NCBI GenBank assembly: GCA_016183985.1
Contig: JACPDN010000010.1
Coordinates: 1 to 64,000 of the forward strand
Source: Pseudomonadota bacterium
GTDB taxonomy: Bacteria > Pseudomonadota > Alphaproteobacteria > Dongiales > Dongiaceae
Length of the DNA stretch: 64,000 bases
Direction: 5' to 3'
Part shown: piece after piece, positions 58,753 through 64,000 of the stretch
Position numbering within the stretch: the stretch's first letter is position 1
Layout: each line of letters starts with the position of its first letter
Program-made: the position numbers and the translations under genes
Notes under the pieces: generated by a model
What the model was told of the DNA's origin: nothing
Seen by the model: only the letters and a program-made list of their open reading frames with translations
Database searches by the model: none

Positions 58753-60189
58753 TCAGAGATCCGGGCGCGCGCGGCGTGTGTTGTACCAGCCACCCACCGC
58801 CGTCTCGAACGCCATGCCGGCACGGAAAACGTCGGCATCGGAATAGGTGCGCCCGATGAGCTGGATCGAGGTCGGAACGCCGTTCGTCGCATGCCCCGTC
58901 GGCACGGCAAGAACCGGGCAGCGCGAGAGCGTGTTGAACGGTGTCGTCATGCACCAGGCCAAGACCTTGGGCAACGGCGAGATCTTGCCGTTGATGCGCA
59001 CGACGTCCTTGTTCTCGTTGAAATCCGCCTTCACTGCAGGAAGAGCCGTCGTCGGGCAAATGAAGAGATCGTATTTCTCCAGCATCGGCCCGAAGGTCTC
59101 ATACATCTTCACCGCCCCTTCCATTGATTTGAAGAAGAGGTCGGCATTCGATTTCGCACCCTTGCGCGCGAAGTTGCGAGCGTAGACGGTCATCAGATTG
59201 GCCTGCTTCTTGGCCGTCTGATTGAGCTGGGTGCCGAAGAGATGTTCGAGATGGCGCATGCCGGTGTCGATCGCATCGCGGGTCCAACCGAGATCCACTT
59301 CCTCGACCGTGGCACCGAGGCTCTTGAAGACGCGCAGCGCCTTCTTCGTGTTGGCGATCACTTCCTTATCGACATCGTAGACGCCGAGATCGAACGAATA
59401 GGCGATCTTCCAACCCTTGATCGGCTTGTATTCGGTGGGCAGGCGCAGCTTGGGCCTGAGCGACGCAATGTCATAGGGGCTGGGCCCGCAGACGACATTC
59501 TGCAGCAGGATGGCGTCGGCGATGGTCCGTGTCATCGGGCCGGTATGGCAATAGGGGTCGAGGTTGAAGGGCGCATCGTCCGGGTTGCGGCCATAGGGCG
59601 GCTTGTAGCCGACGACGCCGCAGGCCGCGGCCGGAATGCGGATCGACCCGCCGATATCGGAACCCATGGCAAGGAGCGACGTGCCGGCCGCGAGTGACGC
59701 GCCCGACCCGCCGGAAGAGCCACCCGGCGTAAATTTGCGATTCCAGGGATTGCGTGTCACACCCCAAAGTCGCGAATGCGTATAGGCGGCGCAGGAGAAT
59801 TCCGGCGTCGCCGTGCGCGCATGCACGATCCCACCGGCTTTGAGGATGCGCTCATTGTTGGGCGAGGTCTTGTCCGGCACGAAATCCTTGGTCGTCAGCG
59901 AACCATAGGAAGTGGGTTTGCCGGCGATCCAGCTCTCATCCTTGATCGCGATGGGCAGGCCTTCGAGCACGCCTACCTTACCGTCGCGCTTCATGAACTT
60001 CGCTTCGGCGGCTTTGGCAAGATCCATCGCTTCGTCGTAATGCTTGAAGGTGAAGGCGTTGATCTTCTTCTCGACCGTTTCGGCGCGCTCGATCACGGCC
60101 GACATCAACTCGACCGGCGAGAGCTTGCGCTTGCGAAAGAGTGCTGCCGCTTCCGTGGCGCTCATATAGACAAGATCGTCGTTCTTCAT
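58753..60189 (-). CDS. Amidase signature family hydrolase
   Basis: The 478-residue enzyme has the Ser-Ser-Lys amidase triad: Lys in LPIAIKDESW and the Ser pair in FTPGGSSGGSGASLAAG. DIGGSIRIPAAACGVVGYKP is the conserved substrate segment. The family hydrolyses amides, including cyclic 6-aminohexanoate dimers (NylA), fatty amides and nitrile-derived amides. The neighbours are two NylB-like hydrolases and an acetylpolyamine amidohydrolase. It starts 58 nt after the hydrolase at 60248 with a REP-like palindrome between. The physiological amide is unknown. Confidence 0.92.
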   Translation of the reverse strand: MKNDDLVYMSATEAAALFRKRKLSPVELMSAVIERAETVEKKINAFTFKHYDEAMDLAKAAEAKFMKRDGKVGVLEGLPIAIKDESWIAGKPTSYGSLTTKDFVPDKTSPNNERILKAGGIVHARTATPEFSCAAYTHSRLWGVTRNPWNRKFTPGGSSGGSGASLAAGTSLLAMGSDIGGSIRIPAAACGVVGYKPPYGRNPDDAPFNLDPYCHTGPMTRTIADAILLQNVVCGPSPYDIASLRPKLRLPTEYKPIKGWKIAYSFDLGVYDVDKEVIANTKKALRVFKSLGATVEEVDLGWTRDAIDTGMRHLEHLFGTQLNQTAKKQANLMTVYARNFARKGAKSNADLFFKSMEGAVKMYETFGPMLEKYDLFICPTTALPAVKADFNENKDVVRINGKISPLPKVLAWCMTTPFNTLSRCPVLAVPTGHATNGVPTSIQLIGRTYSDADVFRAGMAFETAVGGWYNTRRARPDL

Positions 60190-60217
60190 GATGTTCCCCT
60201 ATCTCCCCTTCACATTC

Positions 60218-60246
60218 GTCATGCCCGGGCTTGTCCTGGGCATGAC
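60218..60246. repeat. Short REP-like palindrome
   Basis: GTCATGCCCGGG...CCTGGGCATGAC, one hairpin of the intergenic repeat family, lies between the amidase and the upstream hydrolase gene. Confidence 0.75.
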
Positions 60247-60247
60247 A

Positions 60248-61417
60248 TCACAAATTAAGTGCGCGCTTGAGCGCGTTCATGGCCGCCAGCGTTTCCCTGA
60301 GCAGCGTATTGTTCCTGAAATCCGGCCAGGAAGACAGCTTCACGGCGGTGAAGCTCGCAGCCGGATCGGAATAAATCAACTGGCCGAAGACACCCCGGCA
60401 CATCAACACGGGCCGACGATGATCTTCCAGCCAGAACTGATGGCGATACGCACCTTCCGGTGTGGCAATGCGGTAGTCGCCGGTGAATTTGCCATGATCG
60501 CCCTGGCGGCTGGCCTGCACCCATTCCGCCGGCACGATCTGGCGCCCGTTGAAGAGGCCGTCTTGCGTGAGCATTTCGCCGAAGCGGGCGTAGTCGCGCA
60601 GGCAAGCGTTGAAGCCGCCATCCGCCAGCGCGTAGCCTGAGGCATCGACGGTATAGCAGGCACTCTCTTCCGCGCCCAAAGGCTGCCACAGATCGCGACT
60701 GACGATATCGGGCAGGCGACGGCCGGAAATGCGCTCCAACGCAAAGGCCAGCACATCCGTCTCGATCGAGCGATAGGAGAATTGCGCGCCGTGATCGAAG
60801 GCGCGCTTCTTGAGATTCAACACCACGTCCCAGCACGTCTCCGGCCAATCGCGGCCGTCATTGGGGCGCGGCCGCCACTGGCAGGCGACGTCGATCTTGG
60901 CGATGTCGGAGAAGGGATCGGTATAGGTCTCGTCGAAAGAGACGCCGGATTGCATGTCCAGGATCTGGCTCACGGTGGCGCCCGCATAAGCGGTCGCGGC
61001 GAGTTCGGGCAGATAGCGCGTGATCGGCGAGGCGACGTCGATCCAGCCGCGCGCCTGGTAGATGCCGACGAGAATGCCGATCAGCGACTTGCCGACAGAT
61101 TGCGAGAGGTGCAGCGTGCGCTCGGTCATGCCGTTCATGTAGCGCTCGAACACGATACTGCCCTTGTGCAGCACGATGAAGCCATCGGTAAATGTCTCAT
61201 CGAGAAACTGGCCGATCGATTTCTCGCCATTCTCGCCGCGATAACGGATGGCGTCACATTGGCGCGGCGCCCGCGTGAAAACGCTGGAGCCCTCGCGCCC
61301 GCGCCAGACTTCGGCGGTCGGCACGATCTCCCGCACATGCTGGAATGACCAGCGGTTCCAGGGCGCGCGGTCCCAGCCGTCGCGCGGCGGATAGTTGAGG
61401 TTGTTGTGATCAAGCAT
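60248..61417 (-). CDS. Beta-lactamase-fold serine hydrolase (NylB-like), paralogue 1
   Basis: The 389-residue enzyme has the SxxK motif SQSVGKSLIG (about residues 118-127) and the second catalytic motif FSYRSIETD (Tyr in YxS). Length and the motif pair match the beta-lactamase/6-aminohexanoate-dimer hydrolase (EstB/NylB) group. No signal peptide is evident, so it is probably cytoplasmic. It overlaps its paralogue at 61410-62591 by 8 nt. With the downstream amidase it could hydrolyse amide-linked amino acids or amides of polyamines. Confidence 0.85.
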   Translation of the reverse strand: MLDHNNLNYPPRDGWDRAPWNRWSFQHVREIVPTAEVWRGREGSSVFTRAPRQCDAIRYRGENGEKSIGQFLDETFTDGFIVLHKGSIVFERYMNGMTERTLHLSQSVGKSLIGILVGIYQARGWIDVASPITRYLPELAATAYAGATVSQILDMQSGVSFDETYTDPFSDIAKIDVACQWRPRPNDGRDWPETCWDVVLNLKKRAFDHGAQFSYRSIETDVLAFALERISGRRLPDIVSRDLWQPLGAEESACYTVDASGYALADGGFNACLRDYARFGEMLTQDGLFNGRQIVPAEWVQASRQGDHGKFTGDYRIATPEGAYRHQFWLEDHRRPVLMCRGVFGQLIYSDPAASFTAVKLSSWPDFRNNTLLRETLAAMNALKRALNL

Positions 61418-62591
61418 GGATGAGGGCCCTCTTCACCGCAGCGCAAGCCGCTTCCTGTTCGACGAAACGCGCATCGTCCAGGAAGTCTGGCCAGGATGAC
61501 AATTTGACGATGACAATTCTCGTGTCCGGATCGGCATGGATCCATTGCCCGAAGACGCCGAGACAGTTCGTGGCACGGCCGCGATAATCCGGCAGCCAGA
61601 ACTGGTTGCGATATGCGCCAAAGGGCATGGTCTGACGATAATCGGCACCGAATTGGGCAGCATCGCCACGCCGGGTCTCGGCAATCCAGGATGACGGCAC
61701 AACCTGACAATCGCCGATGCGGCCGTCCTGTGCGATCATCAGCCCGAAGCGGGCATAGTCGCGCAAGGTCGCGTTGAACCCGCCATCGGCCAGCGCATAG
61801 CCTTCCGCATCCACCGTGTAATAGGCACTCTCCTCGCAGCCGAGCTTCTGCCAGATCTCGGTAGCGATGAGTTCCGGCAATCGGCGTCCGGTCACGCGTT
61901 CGGCGACGAAGGCCAGCACGTCGGTTTCGATCGAGCGGTAATTGAAGCGGCTGCCATGTTCGGCATCGCGCCGCGTCAGGCCCAGAATCTGCCACCAGAT
62001 CGATTTGGGCCAGGGCCGCGTGTCGCCTTCGGGCTTGGGCTTCCATCCCGACGCCACATCGGTCTGCCCGACATCGGAGAAGGGATCGGTATAGGTCTCG
62101 TCATAGGCAACGCCCGAACTCATATCGAGGACGTGTTGCAAGGTGGCGCCTTCATAGCCCGTGGCCTTGAGCTCCGGCAGATAATCGGTGATCCGTCCAG
62201 CCGGGTCGAGATCGCCACGGCCGGCTAGAATGCCGATGAGGCAGCCGGTCAGCGATTTCGCGACCGATTGCGACAGATGGCTGGAGCGCTCGGTCATGCC
62301 GTTCATATAGCGCTCGAAAACGATGGCGCCGTCCTTGAGAACGATGAAGCCGTCGGTGAAATTGTCGTCGAGAAACTGGCGGATCGTCAGTTCGCCGCGC
62401 GCCGCCTGGAAGCGGACATCATCGAGGCGGAAGGCGCGTCGCGGCAGATCGCTGATCGGGCCCGAACCGCGCCAAACCTCGGCGGTCGGCAGGATCTCGC
62501 GGATATGGTGGAACGCCCAGCGATTATGGGGCGCCCGATCCCAATCGGCACGGGGAATACGGGGAGAATGTGCTCCGGCGTTCATCGCCAT
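61410..62591 (-). CDS. Beta-lactamase-fold serine hydrolase (NylB-like), paralogue 2
   Basis: The 393-residue protein is a close tandem paralogue of its neighbour: RAPHNRWAFHHIREILPTAE matches RAPWNRWSFQHVREIVPTAE. SxxK is SQSVAKSLTG and the Tyr motif FNYRSIETDVLAF. Both catalytic residues are intact in each copy. Starts at GTG 62594, ATG 62591 or ATG 62585 are possible; none has a strong ribosome-binding site. The intact pair suggests two related substrates rather than a decaying copy. Confidence 0.85.
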   Translation of the reverse strand: MAMNAGAHSPRIPRADWDRAPHNRWAFHHIREILPTAEVWRGSGPISDLPRRAFRLDDVRFQAARGELTIRQFLDDNFTDGFIVLKDGAIVFERYMNGMTERSSHLSQSVAKSLTGCLIGILAGRGDLDPAGRITDYLPELKATGYEGATLQHVLDMSSGVAYDETYTDPFSDVGQTDVASGWKPKPEGDTRPWPKSIWWQILGLTRRDAEHGSRFNYRSIETDVLAFVAERVTGRRLPELIATEIWQKLGCEESAYYTVDAEGYALADGGFNATLRDYARFGLMIAQDGRIGDCQVVPSSWIAETRRGDAAQFGADYRQTMPFGAYRNQFWLPDYRGRATNCLGVFGQWIHADPDTRIVIVKLSSWPDFLDDARFVEQEAACAAVKRALIHA

Positions 62592-62596
62592 CACTC

Positions 62597-62707
62597 GTCA
62601 TGGTCCGCGAAGGCGGACCACCCACGATGTTGCCGGCGATTTTGCCGGCTACTGCCAAGGCAATTCTGTCAGCAACTCATGGGTGGTCCGCCTGCGCGGA
62701 CCATGAC
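62597..62707. repeat. Long inverted-repeat element upstream of the hydrolase operon
   Basis: Arms 62597-62624 and 62680-62707 (28 nt each, one mismatch; GTCATGGTCCGCGAAGG against its complement) enclose 55 nt with a second GCCGGC inverted pair. It resembles 18594-18682. Confidence 0.85.
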
Positions 62708-62768
62708 GGCTCATTGTGAACCGTCATGTGCGACCACCCCATCGGGTGGTGTAACTCTCTGCTCGCAC

Positions 62769-62800
62769 ATGGCGCCCGTTCTTGGAAGAACGGGCGCCAT
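62769..62800. repeat. Perfect 15-bp palindrome after the binding-protein gene
   Basis: ATGGCGCCCGTTCTT is followed by GG and then its exact complement. It lies 20 nt beyond the stop of the gene at 62821-63984, where an intrinsic terminator is expected, but no T-run follows on that strand. It may act as a processing or attenuation hairpin. Confidence 0.6.
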
Positions 62801-62820
62801 GGCAATCGGCAGTTGCAAGC

Positions 62821-63984
62821 TTACTTCGTCAGCTCGGTCCAGATGGCGGTGTAGAGTTCCGTCACTTCCGGCGGGCAGGCTGCCTGGATGAAGGTCTTCT
62901 GGCCTTCCGGCAGGTTGATTTCCGGTGCCGCGGCAAATTCCTTGTCGAGGAACTTGTCCGAACCGGTGATGCCGTTGGCGTATTTCGCGAAGTCCGAAAT
63001 CAGCGCAGCGTTTTCCGGGTCCATGATGAAGTTCTGGAACTTCTTCGCGTTCTCGATGTTCGCCGCACCCTTGATGACCGCGACGTTATCCATCCAGACG
63101 GCGAGACCTTCCTTCGGGTAGCCATAGACGATCTTCGGGTTCTGGAGACGGGCGCGCATCGAAGCGCCGTTCCAGTTCAGGCCCGCCATGATGTCTTCCT
63201 TGGCGTATTTCTCGACATTGCCGTAATCCATCGAAATCCAGTTCGGCTTCGAGGCCATCAGCACGTCACGGACCTGCTTCAGTTCGTCCTTGTTGCCGTT
63301 GCACACCGGGTTGAAGCCCTTATAGGCAAGGGCCGCACCGATGACGTCGTTCATTTCGGGAACGACGTTGGTCTTGCCCTTCAGCTCGGCCGGGGTGTCA
63401 AACAGAATCGCCCAGGTGTTCGGATCGCCCTTATAGGCACCGGTGTTGACGGTGAGGCCCGTGGTGCCCCACTGCCAGGGAACCGTGTAGTTGCGACCCT
63501 TGTCGAAATCGACATCGACCCAGCGCGGGTCCATGTTCTTGAAGTTCGACATGGTGTTCGGCTTGGTTTCTTCCAGCAGGCCTTCATTGATGAAGACCGC
63601 GACGAAGTTGTTGCTGGGCACCACGATGTCGAAGCCATGGCCGCCGGCCTTGATCTTGGCGAGAGCAACGTCGTTCGAGTCGTAATCGGTGACCGTCACC
63701 TTGACGTTGTTCTCTTTCTCGAACTTCTCGATCAGCTTGGGGTTGGTGTAGTTGCCCCAATTGTAGATGTTGAGCGAACCACCGGCCGGCGCTGCGGCAG
63801 CGGCTTCGCTGGTCGCCGTCGAAGCAGCGGGTGCCGCGTCGCTGGTGGCGGTCGAAGCAGCTTCGCTGGTCGCCGTCGAAGCGCCTTCCGACGCCGCTTC
63901 TTCCTTCTTCTCACCGCAGGCGCTCAGCGCCAGCATGATGGTGACGGCCATGGCCGTGCTTTTAAATGCCTGTAGATATGTCAC
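62821..63984 (-). CDS. Polyamine-type binding lipoprotein (PotD/PotF-like)
   Basis: The 387-residue protein has a lipoprotein signal with lipobox LSAC (about residues 18-21). A low-complexity Ala/Ser/Thr linker (about 28-65, units of STATSEA) comes next. The mature domain LNIYNWGNYTNPKLIEKFEK and VPWQWGTTGLTVNTG match spermidine/putrescine-binding proteins. I chose GTG 63984 because GGAGG sits 5 nt upstream; the longer TTG start overlaps that site. No permease genes are visible on its 3' side, so its importer partners must lie upstream beyond the window or elsewhere. Confidence 0.88.
   Translation of the reverse strand: MTYLQAFKSTAMAVTIMLALSACGEKKEEAASEGASTATSEAASTATSDAAPAASTATSEAAAAAPAGGSLNIYNWGNYTNPKLIEKFEKENNVKVTVTDYDSNDVALAKIKAGGHGFDIVVPSNNFVAVFINEGLLEETKPNTMSNFKNMDPRWVDVDFDKGRNYTVPWQWGTTGLTVNTGAYKGDPNTWAILFDTPAELKGKTNVVPEMNDVIGAALAYKGFNPVCNGNKDELKQVRDVLMASKPNWISMDYGNVEKYAKEDIMAGLNWNGASMRARLQNPKIVYGYPKEGLAVWMDNVAVIKGAANIENAKKFQNFIMDPENAALISDFAKYANGITGSDKFLDKEFAAAPEINLPEGQKTFIQAACPPEVTELYTAIWTELTK
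63806..63882 (-). repeat. Three 20-bp repeats in the linker of the binding lipoprotein
   Basis: TCGCTGGTCGCCGTCGAAGC at 63806-63825 recurs at 63839-63858 (with two mismatches) and exactly at 63863-63882. Each unit encodes an ASTATSEA-like segment in frame, so copy number changes would alter linker length without disrupting the protein. Confidence 0.85.
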
Positions 63985-64000
63985 TTGATCCTCCAACTTG

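Overview
The window is a GC-rich chromosomal segment of an alphaproteobacterium. The order rpsF-rpsR-rplI, dnaB-alr, an MlaFE-type ABC pair, radA-cvpA-purF-SDR, an alphaproteobacterial-type PstA with an extended N-terminal region, and GTCATGCCCGG-type intergenic palindromes all point towards a free-living, Rhodospirillales-like lineage. That placement is inference from gene order and protein style; no database search was possible. No rRNA, tRNA, CRISPR array or complete transposon was seen.

Positions 1-14.0 kb (+ strand) are mostly core genes: ribosomal proteins S6, S18 and L9 with a strong terminator; a small accessory island (a frame-disrupted permuted-papain-like protein plus a membrane EF-hand protein); a copper-delivery operon (DUF2946, SCO1, PCuAC); then dnaB, alr, an MlaE/MlaF pair, radA, cvpA, purF and an SDR. 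About 0.7 kb of non-coding DNA with large hairpins follows.

Positions 14.7-26.8 kb hold a polyamine uptake and oxidation locus. A leftward operon encodes a PotD/F-like binding protein, two permeases, an ATPase, a family-1 glycosyltransferase, two cupins, an aldehyde dehydrogenase and a PuuB-like FAD oxidoreductase. Divergent from it are an XRE-cupin regulator and an FAD amine oxidase. A CHASE2-adenylate cyclase follows (26.8-29.1 kb). A leftward phosphate operon (29.2-35.1 kb) encodes a PstS-PstC fusion, PstA, PstB, PhoU and PhoB, behind a PHO-box-like site. HIT and GST genes and two paralogous cysteine-rich lipoproteins come next.

Positions 37.2-50.1 kb are one long leftward run. A glycan block (four glycosyltransferases, a histidine phosphatase, a polysaccharide deacetylase) leads into a small PH-like membrane protein and a peptide-type ABC importer. 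Facing it on the + strand (50.4-56.3 kb) are an ABC exporter-like protein with a degenerate, insertion-bearing nucleotide-binding domain, a cyclic-nucleotide-binding protein, a small methyltransferase and a secreted trypsin-like protease with TPRs. This block is the best candidate for an undescribed system: a putative surface-glycan synthesis/export module with a pseudo-ATPase transporter.

Positions 56.4-64.0 kb (- strand) hold an amide-hydrolysis operon: a second polyamine-type binding lipoprotein, two paralogous NylB/beta-lactamase-fold hydrolases, an amidase, an acetylpolyamine amidohydrolase and a sulfatase-fold membrane protein. With the 14.7-26.8 kb locus, the window carries two sets of genes for amine and amide compounds. 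At least six REP/BIME-like palindromic elements sit between genes.
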